A DNA stretch of 64,000 nt from Maricaulis sp965228215 (GTDB lineage Bacteria > Pseudomonadota > Alphaproteobacteria > Caulobacterales > Maricaulaceae): positions 2,170,001-2,234,000 of the forward strand of contig OZ245800.1 of the NCBI GenBank assembly GCA_965228215.1, read 5' to 3'. Shown in pieces: positions 24,351-32,480 of the stretch (the first letter of the stretch is position 1; each line of letters opens with the position of its first letter). The position numbers were made by a program, and so were the translations under genes. The notes under the pieces were generated by a model. The model was not told the origin of the DNA and did not search any database. It saw only the letters and a list, made by a program, of their open reading frames with translations.

Positions 24351-24417
24351 CCGTAAACGCCAAAAGTTTACGATTCAGGATTTGTTAACGCCGGGAGCCA
24401 AGATTGCCGTAAACGCC
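24351..24417. promoter_or_regulatory. repeated GTWAACGCC sites upstream of the histidine kinase
   Basis: Three copies of GTWAACGCC occur at 24353, 24384 and 24409, the first and third within an identical 11-mer CCGTAAACGCC. The first copy is also the left arm of the palindrome CGTAAAC-N7-GTTTACG (24352-24372). The cluster lies in the divergent promoter region between the exported protein gene and the kinase. It looks like a transcription factor binding array; the factor is unknown, though half sites resemble CtrA half sites. Confidence 0.5.
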
Positions 24418-24443
24418 TATTTTCCGAGTCGTTTCCGGAAACT

Positions 24444-26180
24444 ATGAAGCACTCCGACACCGGCATAATCCACTGGATTACCAGACGAGGCGGCCTGATC
24501 GTCAACGCGATTTGGCTCGCGACGATCGGCTTTGCCGCGCCGCAGGTCTGGCCGCTGCTTGGCGGCCCGGTATGGATCAAGGCGCTGGCGATTGCCGGTC
24601 TGGCTTTTCCCGCGATCGCCGGCTTTGTCCTGGCCGCACGCCTCGATCGCCCGTTTGAACGTTTTGCCCTGGCCCTGTTCTGGACCGCGCTTGCCGTCGC
24701 CGTCACGACGTCGGGCGGCGGTGTCACCGGCATTGCCGTCCTCGCTTTCCTTCTGGCTCCGGCCGTAGCTGCGGCCAGCGGAAGCCGCGAGGCCATCACC
24801 AAATCGGCTGCCCTGTCGGGCCTGGCTTCGCTGATCGTGCTGGGCTTGCAGGCGACGGGCTTCGTGAAGCCGGCTCCGCTGGCGGTCGAACTGCATCTTC
24901 CCTTCGTACTGGGTACCGTGCTGGCCATTGCCGCCGGTTTCTCGTTCGCGGCGATCCGGGCCATTCGCGCCAATGATGCCGCACGTCGCGAGGCCGAACA
25001 TGGCCGCCTGCGTGGACGCGCCTTCGACGCGGCGCCCGCTGCGCTCTTCGTGTGCGACACCAATGGCAACATCCTCGCGGCCTCCCAGGGCGTGCAGGGG
25101 CTGTCGCCGGGCTTGCCGCGCGATATCGCCAACCTTCCGGTCGCCGATCTGGGTTTTGACGAGGAAGACCGGGTCAATCTCGCTGCGGCGACACGCCGGG
25201 CCTCGGCACGCCGTACCGAAGACCAGTTGATGGTTCGCGGCCAGCGTGGCCGGGCCGAAACGGTGAGCTTCAACGCCGTGCCGATCCATGGCGGCTCTGT
25301 CGCCGTGCTCGCGCGTGATAATACGATCGTCGCCGAGAATGCGATCCGCGAGGCTGAACAGGCCCGCGAAAATGCCCGCGAGGAAATCCGTGCGAAATCG
25401 CAATATCTCGCCTCGGTCAGCCATGAGTTGCGCACGCCGCTGAACGCGATCATCGGCTTCTCCGATGTCATGAAGGCGCGGCTGTTCGGTCCGCTGCCGG
25501 CGCGTTACGCGGAATATGCCGACCTGATCCATGAAAGCGGCCAGCATCTGATGGACCTGATCGGGGATGTGCTCGACATGTCCAAGATTGAGGCCGACAA
25601 GTATGAGCTGGTCGAAGAGAGTTTCGATATCGCGGAGATCATCGCGATCAGCACGAAACTCATGCGGCTGCAGGCCGAGGAAGCCGGTCTGTCGCTGACC
25701 GTCGATGCGATGGAAGGCCCGATCATGGTCAAGGCCGATCGTAAGGCCCTGCGCCAAATCCTGCTGAACCTGTTGTCCAATGCCGTCAAGTTCACGCCGG
25801 ACGGCGGCGCCGTCGTCGTGATGACCCGCGCCTCGGGCAACAAGCTCGTCCTGGCCGTGGGCGATAGTGGTGTCGGCATTGATCCGTCCGAGGCTGAACG
25901 TCTCGGCCAACCCTATACCCAGGCAGCCAGCGCTCGCGAAACCGACAAGCGCGGAACGGGCCTGGGTTTGTCACTGGTCCGTGCGCTCGCCGAGCTGCAT
26001 GGCGGCAAGATGAGTATTTCCAGCCGCAAGGGGCAGGGCACCACCGTGAGTGTCAGCCTGCCGATCCTCGAGGAAGAGCGCGGTACGCTGGGCACGCATC
26101 CGGGACTGGAAGTGCACCGTCAGATCGAGCGCGCGCAGGAAGCGACGCAATCGCTCAATGACAAGGCCGGTGCGGCCTGA
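24444..26180 (+). CDS. membrane sensor histidine kinase (DivJ/PleC-like)
   Basis: The 578-residue protein has about six N-terminal membrane helices (residues 15-172), a PAS-like region (about 192-290), a dimerisation/phosphoacceptor domain with His327 in SVSHELRTPLNAIIGFS, and a HATPase domain with N box (LLNLLSNAVKF, about 440-450), G1 DSGVGI (474-479) and G2 GTGLGLSL (504-511). The phosphoacceptor helix continues FSDVMKARLFGPLP and DLIHESGQHLMDLIGDVLDM as in the DivJ/PleC cell-cycle kinases that act on DivK and PleD. No response regulator is adjacent. DivJ itself also has a multi-helix membrane sensor, so a cell-cycle role is plausible but unproven. Confidence 0.93.
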   Translation: MKHSDTGIIHWITRRGGLIVNAIWLATIGFAAPQVWPLLGGPVWIKALAIAGLAFPAIAGFVLAARLDRPFERFALALFWTALAVAVTTSGGGVTGIAVLAFLLAPAVAAASGSREAITKSAALSGLASLIVLGLQATGFVKPAPLAVELHLPFVLGTVLAIAAGFSFAAIRAIRANDAARREAEHGRLRGRAFDAAPAALFVCDTNGNILAASQGVQGLSPGLPRDIANLPVADLGFDEEDRVNLAAATRRASARRTEDQLMVRGQRGRAETVSFNAVPIHGGSVAVLARDNTIVAENAIREAEQARENAREEIRAKSQYLASVSHELRTPLNAIIGFSDVMKARLFGPLPARYAEYADLIHESGQHLMDLIGDVLDMSKIEADKYELVEESFDIAEIIAISTKLMRLQAEEAGLSLTVDAMEGPIMVKADRKALRQILLNLLSNAVKFTPDGGAVVVMTRASGNKLVLAVGDSGVGIDPSEAERLGQPYTQAASARETDKRGTGLGLSLVRALAELHGGKMSISSRKGQGTTVSVSLPILEEERGTLGTHPGLEVHRQIERAQEATQSLNDKAGAA

Positions 26181-27074
26181 TCAACTGTCGGGCGTGGTGT
26201 TGAACATGGCCTGCAGGAAGGCCAGCGCAGCTCCGAAATCACCCACTTCGAAATAACTGGACAGGACCGGCTTGCCCTCGATGTCGAGATAGTCAATGCG
26301 GACGCTTTCGCGCGGGTCGAGCTCGGTGAGCGCGTGGGCTGCAGCGTCCGGGAAGCGGAAAATATGCGCACCGGCGTCGCCGGTCAGGGCTTCGACAGCC
26401 GCACCGCTTACGCGCTCGCTGGCCCAGATCAGGCGGCGGGCCCGGTCCGGTGGAGTCCAGCGTGCCCAGGGGGCCTCGGCCGGACCGTCGAAAATTCCGC
26501 CAAGGGTCGGGTCGTACAGATCCGGTTCGCGCACCGGATCTCGCAACACCAGGACAGCTCCGGAGAAACGGCCCGACATGGGTGTGGCGATCGTGAAGCG
26601 GACTTCGCGTTCGATGGCGGTCAGTCCCGCCATCAGCTCGCCCGTATCCTGTTGCATGACCCAGTTGGCATCGCCGGCATAGGTCGTCCGGTCGGCGGTC
26701 CAGGCATAGACATCGCCAGGGAAATTCATTTCCGGGATGCGCAGATAGGCTTCATAGGCGTCGGCGATCGTGGCCTGCATCGCGCGCGTCTCTTCGGCAT
26801 TGCAGTCCTGCTCGGCGACATCCTCGCGGACCTGCGTCTCGAAATCGGCAAGACGGCCGGCATCCACACCGCTGCGCAACAGTGCGCCGCGGGCCTGCAG
26901 CCGGGCAGCATGGAGCGCTGCCCTCTGACCGCGTCCGAACAACTCACACCGCGCATCCAGTGCGAGAGCAGCCGTCCGGTCTGCGAAAACTTCATCGGCA
27001 TATTGCGCCCATGCGGGCGCACCCACGGCGAGGGCCGGGAGCGATAATGCCAGGGCTGAAATCAGATGACGCAT
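26181..27074 (-). CDS. exported protein of unknown function
   Basis: The 297-residue product has a good signal peptide (cleavage probably after PAWA at 23). The mature part starts with a Cys (ARCELFGRGQ) and has another in EQDCNAEETRA, in a helical region, then a beta-rich C-terminal half with PMSGRFSGAVLVLRDPV and IDYLDIEGKPVLSSYFEVG. I do not recognise the family. Its stop codon directly abuts the convergent kinase gene, and its start codon lies inside a 13-bp hairpin downstream of the BcsB-like gene. Confidence 0.8.
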   Translation of the reverse strand: MRHLISALALSLPALAVGAPAWAQYADEVFADRTAALALDARCELFGRGQRAALHAARLQARGALLRSGVDAGRLADFETQVREDVAEQDCNAEETRAMQATIADAYEAYLRIPEMNFPGDVYAWTADRTTYAGDANWVMQQDTGELMAGLTAIEREVRFTIATPMSGRFSGAVLVLRDPVREPDLYDPTLGGIFDGPAEAPWARWTPPDRARRLIWASERVSGAAVEALTGDAGAHIFRFPDAAAHALTELDPRESVRIDYLDIEGKPVLSSYFEVGDFGAALAFLQAMFNTTPDS

Positions 27075-27105
27075 GCCTGTATCCGTTGGTTCCGGATACA
27101 GGCAT
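27073..27105 (-). promoter_or_regulatory. hairpin containing the start codon of the downstream gene
   Basis: Thirteen-base arms (27073-27085 and 27093-27105) with a 7-base loop lie between two minus-strand genes. The descending arm ends in ...CAGGCAT and includes the first two bases of the ATG at 27074, so the stem would hide the ribosome site and start. No T run follows. It may terminate part of the upstream message or control translation. Confidence 0.5.
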
Positions 27106-27119
27106 AGCAGGTGTTTGCT

Positions 27120-28799
27120 TTAGGACGCGTTTACGCGGCGACGGCGACGCAGTCCGCGGATCAGCAACAGGGTCGCCAGGCCGAAGAGCACGAAGGCGGC
27201 ATCACGCAGATGGTCGGTTGCGAGTTCCTGCGCGCGCTCCATGAGGGAGGGCGAGACAATGCTGTAGTCGAGCGCCGTCACACCGCGCTCGCTCCAGATG
27301 GCCGCACGACCTTCCAGGGCATGCCAGAGATCGGAACGGGCCAGGCTGCGGCCGGCGGCCTCGAAGGAGGCAAGGTCCGGCGCCGTCAGCGTACCGATCC
27401 AGCGATCCGGATTGTCCTGGTCGCGGAAGAGAGAGGCCACGCCAACCGTGACGGTAGAGTCGGACTGGGCCGCCTCGTCGGCGTCATCCGCATAGGCGGC
27501 TGCAGCGAGACGCATCAGGCCGCGCTGGCCCTGGCTGCGTTCTGCGGCACGCAGGGCGGCGCGCAATTCGGCCGGTGCGTTGCGGTCGAGCGTTGCATTG
27601 GTTTCGGCTTCCGGGCCGATGACCAGGAGATTGTGGTCGGCCGGAGCGGTTTCGTGCGCCTCGCCATACCAGGCGTAGAGCCAGGCTTCGCCGCTGATCA
27701 GGGCAGCGCGGGCAAGTACGGAGAGGGCACCATAGCGGTCGGCGTCATGACGGCCGGACAGCTGGATCGCGGTGCGGGCACCCTGGTCTGCCGAGAAAGG
27801 CAGGCCAGACGTGGCAAAGGTCTGCAGGTCCGCATCCTGGGCAAGGTGCCGGGCATCGCGCGGCTGGCGCTGGCCCAGGCGGTCTGCGGAAATGGCGTCG
27901 GATGCGATGAAGACCTGGTCATAGCCGCCGAAGGAGCGGGCGGCGAAGAGGCGAGCCGCTGCGGACGTTTCGTCGATATTGCGGCCGGTGATGATCAGGC
28001 GCGGGGTCTGACCGCCGTGGAAGGCGATCTGCGGCCCGGCGCTGCGGCCGGCCGCATCGACGCGGGCGCGGTCGTCCTCGCTCAGACGGCCATTCTCGGC
28101 GATGCGAATGACCAGATCGGCCGAGTCGACATCACCCGTGAAAAGCGGAACTGCACCGGCACGCAGGGCGATGCCCTGGGCGACGAGGCTTTCCAGCGTT
28201 GCACGCTCGCGGCTCACATCGGTCAGGAGCGCAATACGGCGCGGGGCTGCGAAATCGGCGGAGAGCGCGTCCTCGAGCGAGCCGAGGCTCGTTACGTCCG
28301 TGCTGCCGGAGAAGGTGACGCGAAGACGGGAGCGTTGTGCGTCGACAATCCAGCCAGCGGCCGCGGCGTCGGCGGCATAGGTGATGGTGAGAACGTTTTC
28401 ACCCGGGCGGAAATCGTCCGAATAGAGCGCGAAGCGCGCTTCCATGGCGCGGGCCTGCGGGCGAATGGTGATGGCGTCGCCACCATTGACGGCCACGTGG
28501 ATACGGCCATTGGCGGTGTCACTCGCCGGGCGAGCCGCCAGGCGGAGCCAGGCTTCGCTGGCATCGGCATTCGGCGGAAGATTGAAGCGAATCTCGGCCT
28601 GTTCGCGCGACGGCGACAGCACAAAGGCCGTCGTTCCTGCGGAGATATCCGCAAGCGATCGTTCTTCGGTCTTGAATTCGCTGGTTTCAATCTGGTCCAA
28701 TGCCATTTCGGCATCGGCATCCATTCCCCCAAGCGCCAGAACACTGTTTACCGCAATAGCCCATACAGCCATTGCTACAGCCACCACCCGTACTGACAT
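27120..28799 (-). CDS. exported membrane-anchored protein with BcsB-like layout
   Basis: The start at 28799 (site GAGGGAG) gives 559 residues: a signal peptide (to about residue 22), a long periplasmic body and a C-terminal membrane helix with basic tail (AFVLFGLATLLLIRGLRRRR). The body has a beta-domain (EIRFNLPPNADASEAWLRLA, GENVLTITYAADA) followed by an alpha/beta part (LESLVAQGIALRAGAVPLF, DSADLVIRIAENG, FGGYDQVFIASDAI). This resembles BcsB, the periplasmic partner of cellulose synthase, but no bcsA lies nearby. Resemblance is at the level of layout and short motifs, so the call is tentative. Confidence 0.5.
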   Translation of the reverse strand: MSVRVVAVAMAVWAIAVNSVLALGGMDADAEMALDQIETSEFKTEERSLADISAGTTAFVLSPSREQAEIRFNLPPNADASEAWLRLAARPASDTANGRIHVAVNGGDAITIRPQARAMEARFALYSDDFRPGENVLTITYAADAAAAGWIVDAQRSRLRVTFSGSTDVTSLGSLEDALSADFAAPRRIALLTDVSRERATLESLVAQGIALRAGAVPLFTGDVDSADLVIRIAENGRLSEDDRARVDAAGRSAGPQIAFHGGQTPRLIITGRNIDETSAAARLFAARSFGGYDQVFIASDAISADRLGQRQPRDARHLAQDADLQTFATSGLPFSADQGARTAIQLSGRHDADRYGALSVLARAALISGEAWLYAWYGEAHETAPADHNLLVIGPEAETNATLDRNAPAELRAALRAAERSQGQRGLMRLAAAAYADDADEAAQSDSTVTVGVASLFRDQDNPDRWIGTLTAPDLASFEAAGRSLARSDLWHALEGRAAIWSERGVTALDYSIVSPSLMERAQELATDHLRDAAFVLFGLATLLLIRGLRRRRRVNAS

Positions 28800-28856
28800 G
28801 ATACGCTCCCTCACCCATTTACAGATTATTAAGCAATTGGGCGGCCATCAACGAAA

Positions 28857-29192
28857 ATGAGTGGGTTGAAATCAAAATTCTGGGTGGATGCTTTGATTCG
28901 CAGGGCTGAATCGGGTTTTGCCTCCGCTTACGTGATTCTCCGTGGAGACGAAGATGCGGGCAGTGTGCTCGTAAAAGTGGTGTCCGAGCCGGGACAGGCC
29001 ACGCTTTTTGTTCCAGCACGAGACGAGTCGGGGGAGCGGATCTGGGAACGGCGCTGGGCCGAACCGGTGCCCGAAGCCGAATGCGATGCCTATTGCCGCA
29101 AGCGGGCTGACAGTGATCCCGATGTCTGGTGGATCGAGATCGAGGATCGCCAGGGCCGTCACTTCCTGACCGAGCCGGTTGTCGATCATTAA
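28857..29192 (+). CDS. DUF1491 family protein
   Basis: A 111-residue soluble protein with the DUF1491 pattern: KFWVDALIRRAESGFASAYV at the N-terminus and DPDVWWIEIEDRQGRHFLTE near the C-terminus. The function of this alphaproteobacterial family is unknown. It is divergent from the BcsB-like gene; the 57-base gap between the two starts holds a TTTA-N7-TTAA sequence. Confidence 0.85.
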   Translation: MSGLKSKFWVDALIRRAESGFASAYVILRGDEDAGSVLVKVVSEPGQATLFVPARDESGERIWERRWAEPVPEAECDAYCRKRADSDPDVWWIEIEDRQGRHFLTEPVVDH

Positions 29193-29246
29193 GGAATTGG
29201 ACCTATCCTGTCCGGATCATATTGCTAGTAGCACCGTGGTAAGCCG

Positions 29247-29660
29247 ATGTTGTTTCTGTTCAACGATGTCGTCTTCGACATGGGTGATGTGATTTCGCTT
29301 CTGCGTGATGGTGAAATACCGATCCCACCCAGCGAGTTCGACAAACTGACCTCCGAAGACCTGACCAAGCTGGTCCGGCAGGCCGTGTTCGACGATCCGG
29401 ACATTGCCCGCAATCGTCCCAGCCAGACCCAGCACCTGTGCGCGCTGATCTCGTATCGGGCGCCGGGCGCCAATGCGCTCCTTGCTGTACGTTATGACGG
29501 CGCCGAGACGCCGCTGGGCGTTGGATTGCGCTTCGCCAATGTCCCGATCACGACGCTTGCCTATCTCTGGCAATTGCAGACCGACGAGGCCCTGACGGCG
29601 AATGAAATCAATTCGGAAGTCTGGGCCCAGGTGACGGGAACCTTGCATACCGGTACCTGA
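29247..29660 (+). CDS. conserved-looking hypothetical protein
   Basis: A 137-residue soluble protein without signal peptide or membrane segment. It starts MLFLFNDVVFDMGD and has a region LTSEDLTKLVRQAVFDDPDI followed by QHLCALISYRAPGANALLAV. I do not recognise the family. Its composition and third-position GC are like its neighbours. It lies between DUF1491 and prfC on the same strand with gaps of about 50 bases, so co-transcription is possible. Confidence 0.75.
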   Translation: MLFLFNDVVFDMGDVISLLRDGEIPIPPSEFDKLTSEDLTKLVRQAVFDDPDIARNRPSQTQHLCALISYRAPGANALLAVRYDGAETPLGVGLRFANVPITTLAYLWQLQTDEALTANEINSEVWAQVTGTLHTGT

Positions 29661-29703
29661 TCGGTTTAACCCGCGATCAGCACGAGATCGCGAGCCGACA
29701 CTT

Positions 29704-31311
29704 ATGACCATGCAAGATCCTTCCGGTACCGAATGGGGCCGCCGGCGCAGCTTCGCCATTATCTCTCACCCGGACGCCGGTAAGACGACGCTGACCGAGA
29801 CATTGCTGCTGTCGGCCGGAGCAATCCGACTGGCCGGACAGGTTCGGGCCCGTGGCGAGAACCGCCGCACGCAATCGGACTGGATGAAGATCGAACAGGA
29901 ACGCGGGATCTCGGTCTCCGCGTCCGTCATGACGTTCGAGCATCGCGGTCTTCTCTTCAACCTTCTCGATACGCCCGGTCACGAGGATTTCTCCGAGGAC
30001 ACCTATCGTACGCTCACGGCCGCCGACAGCGCGATCATGGTTCTCGATGCCGCCAAGGGCGTCGAGCCGCGCACGCTGAAACTGGTCGAGGTCTGCCGCC
30101 TGCGCGATATCCCGATCGTCACCTTCATCAACAAGATGGACCGCGAGGCACTCGATCCTGTCGATCTGCTCGAGGACATCCAGGAAAAGCTCGCTCTCGA
30201 TACGGCGCCGATGCAATGGCCCTGCGGGTCGGGCAATCGTTTCAAGGGTGTGCTCGACATCGCCAGCAATGACTTCCTCGCCTATGAGCGCCCGGGTTCG
30301 ACCCGGGAGGCGGGCGATCCTGCAGAACGGATCGCGCTCGACGGAAATTCGATCTCAGACCTGCTTTCGGAAGAGGAGCTGGACGAAGTCCGCGAAGGCG
30401 CCGAAGTCGCCTCGGAACTCTGTCCGCCCTTCAATCCCCAGAGCTTCCTGGAGGGTCATCTGACCCCGGTCTATTTCGGCACCGCGTTGCGCGATTTCGG
30501 CGTGCGCGAATTGCTGGAGGGTCTGGCCGACAAGATCCCGGGCCCGTCACCGATCCAGGCCGCCGTGAGTGGCAAAGAGGTCGAAGTCGAGCCCAGCGAC
30601 AAGGGCGTGTCCGGTTTCGTGTTCAAGGTCCAGGCGAACATGGACCCCAATCACCGCGACCGCGTGGCCTTCCTCCGTCTGTGTTCGGGCACGTTCAAGC
30701 GCGGCATGAAGCTCAAGACAGAGGCCGGCAAGCAGATCACCGTGTCCGCGCCGGTCATGTTCTTTGCCCAGGATCGCGAGATCGCGGATACGGCCGTAGC
30801 CGGTGACGTGATCGGTGTGCCCAATCACGGCACGCTGCGCGTTGGCGACAGCCTGTCCGAGGCCGGCAAGACGCGCTTTACGGGCATCCCCAATTTCGCG
30901 CCGGAAATCCTGCGTCGCGCCCGGCTCGCGGATCCGCTGAAGGCAAAACATCTCAAGAAGGCGCTGGAAAGCCTGGCCGAGGAAGGCGTGACGCAATTGT
31001 TCAGGCCGGTGCTGGGCGGTGACTTCATCGTTGGGGCCGTAGGCCAGCTGCAGATCGACGTGATGCGCGAGCGCGTGGCGGCGGAATATGGTCTGGACGT
31101 CGATTTCGAGCCCGCTCCTTACGAGACCGCCCGCTGGCTCGGAGGAGAGGACGCCAAGATCGAAGCGTTTGCGGACCGGCACAAATCCGCCTTCGCCGAG
31201 GATATCAATGGCGATCCGGTTTTCCTCGCCAAGAGCGCCTGGGAAGTGTCCTATTCCGAAGAAAAGTTTCCGGATGTGAAATTCCATCGCACCAAGGAGC
31301 GTTCGGCATGA
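29704..31311 (+). CDS. prfC: peptide chain release factor 3
   Basis: The 535-residue translational GTPase has G1 SHPDAGKTT, the G2 region with ERGISVSASVMTFEH, G3 DTPGHEDFSEDTYR and G4 NKMD, followed by the RF3-type domains II and III. RF3 removes RF1/RF2 from the ribosome after termination. Length fits the family (about 530). Its stop overlaps the MscS start by four bases. Confidence 0.96.
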   Translation: MTMQDPSGTEWGRRRSFAIISHPDAGKTTLTETLLLSAGAIRLAGQVRARGENRRTQSDWMKIEQERGISVSASVMTFEHRGLLFNLLDTPGHEDFSEDTYRTLTAADSAIMVLDAAKGVEPRTLKLVEVCRLRDIPIVTFINKMDREALDPVDLLEDIQEKLALDTAPMQWPCGSGNRFKGVLDIASNDFLAYERPGSTREAGDPAERIALDGNSISDLLSEEELDEVREGAEVASELCPPFNPQSFLEGHLTPVYFGTALRDFGVRELLEGLADKIPGPSPIQAAVSGKEVEVEPSDKGVSGFVFKVQANMDPNHRDRVAFLRLCSGTFKRGMKLKTEAGKQITVSAPVMFFAQDREIADTAVAGDVIGVPNHGTLRVGDSLSEAGKTRFTGIPNFAPEILRRARLADPLKAKHLKKALESLAEEGVTQLFRPVLGGDFIVGAVGQLQIDVMRERVAAEYGLDVDFEPAPYETARWLGGEDAKIEAFADRHKSAFAEDINGDPVFLAKSAWEVSYSEEKFPDVKFHRTKERSA

Positions 31312-32480
31312 GCCAGGCCCCGTCCTCGAATGCATTCATGGAACAATTGTCGGACCTCGGCGCCCTGACGGTCGAGGTCTGGAACACGTCCTTCCTCGGC
31401 ATGAGCGTCGGACACGGTATCAGCGCAGTCGGCATCGTTCTCCTGGGTGTGCTGTTCCGGTCGGCCGTCGCTGGCTGGATCGTGCGGGCGCTCAAACGCC
31501 TCGCCGCCAAGAGCGAGAGCGAGATCGATGACGCGATCGTCGAGGCGCTCGCCGGACCGCTCAAACTGGTCCCGGTCATCATCGCCCTGTTCTTTGCGAT
31601 GCAGATCCTGGAGGCCGGCCAGATGCCCTTCCTGGTCGATGGCGGGGGCGGGCGTTTCGTCCAGTCCCTGATCGCGATCGCGATCTTCTGGGCGCTGCAC
31701 AATGCCGTCGATCCGGTCATGCATCTGCTGAAGGTCCTGCAGGACGCGCTGACCCCGGTCATGCTCGATTGGCTGACCAAGGCGCTGCGCATCCTGTTCC
31801 TGATCATCGGCGCTGGTGCCGTGCTCGATATCTGGGGAATTCCGGTCGGGCCGATCATCGCCGGTCTCGGCCTGTTCGGCGTTGCCGTCGGCCTGGGCGC
31901 GCAGGACCTGTTCAAGAACCTGATCGCGGGTCTGCTGATCCTGACCGAGAAACGCTTCCTGCCGGGCGACTGGATCAAGGTGGACGGCGTGGTTGAGGGC
32001 ACGGTCGAGGAGATCAATTTCCGCTCGACCCTCGTGCGCCGTTTCGACAAGGGCCCGGTCTATGTGCCGAACTCGAAACTCGCAGACAATGCGGTCACGA
32101 ATTTCTCGCGCATGACGCATCGCCGGACCTACTGGATCATCGGTGTGCGCTACGACACCAGTGTCGAGCAATTGCAGCAGATCCGGGACCGGGTGCTCGA
32201 CTACGTGCTGACCCATCCCGAATACGCCAAACCGCCCGAGGTCTCGACCTTCATGCGGGTTGATGCGTTCGGGCCGTCCTCGATCGATTTCATGCTCTAT
32301 TGCTTCACCAAGACCACGAATTGGGGTGAGTGGCTGAAGCTGAAGGAAGACCTCGCCTTCACGATCAAGACGATCGTGGAAGAAGCGGGTACGGACTTCG
32401 CCTTCCCGTCGACGAGTGTCTATCTGGAGCAGGGCGCGGAATACTTCTCTCCGCCGGAGCAGGATGGCGGCAAGGTCTAG
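31308..32480 (+). CDS. MscS family mechanosensitive channel
   Basis: The 390-residue protein has about four to five helices, the pore-lining helix GLGLFGVAVGLGAQDLFKNL, and the MscS beta-domain (FLPGDWIKVDGVVEGTVEEI, FRSTLVRRFDKGPVYVPNSK). It opens under membrane tension to release solutes on osmotic downshock. It is translationally coupled to prfC. Its 3' end overlaps the convergent DUF2336 gene by four bases. Confidence 0.94.
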   Translation: MSQAPSSNAFMEQLSDLGALTVEVWNTSFLGMSVGHGISAVGIVLLGVLFRSAVAGWIVRALKRLAAKSESEIDDAIVEALAGPLKLVPVIIALFFAMQILEAGQMPFLVDGGGGRFVQSLIAIAIFWALHNAVDPVMHLLKVLQDALTPVMLDWLTKALRILFLIIGAGAVLDIWGIPVGPIIAGLGLFGVAVGLGAQDLFKNLIAGLLILTEKRFLPGDWIKVDGVVEGTVEEINFRSTLVRRFDKGPVYVPNSKLADNAVTNFSRMTHRRTYWIIGVRYDTSVEQLQQIRDRVLDYVLTHPEYAKPPEVSTFMRVDAFGPSSIDFMLYCFTKTTNWGEWLKLKEDLAFTIKTIVEEAGTDFAFPSTSVYLEQGAEYFSPPEQDGGKV

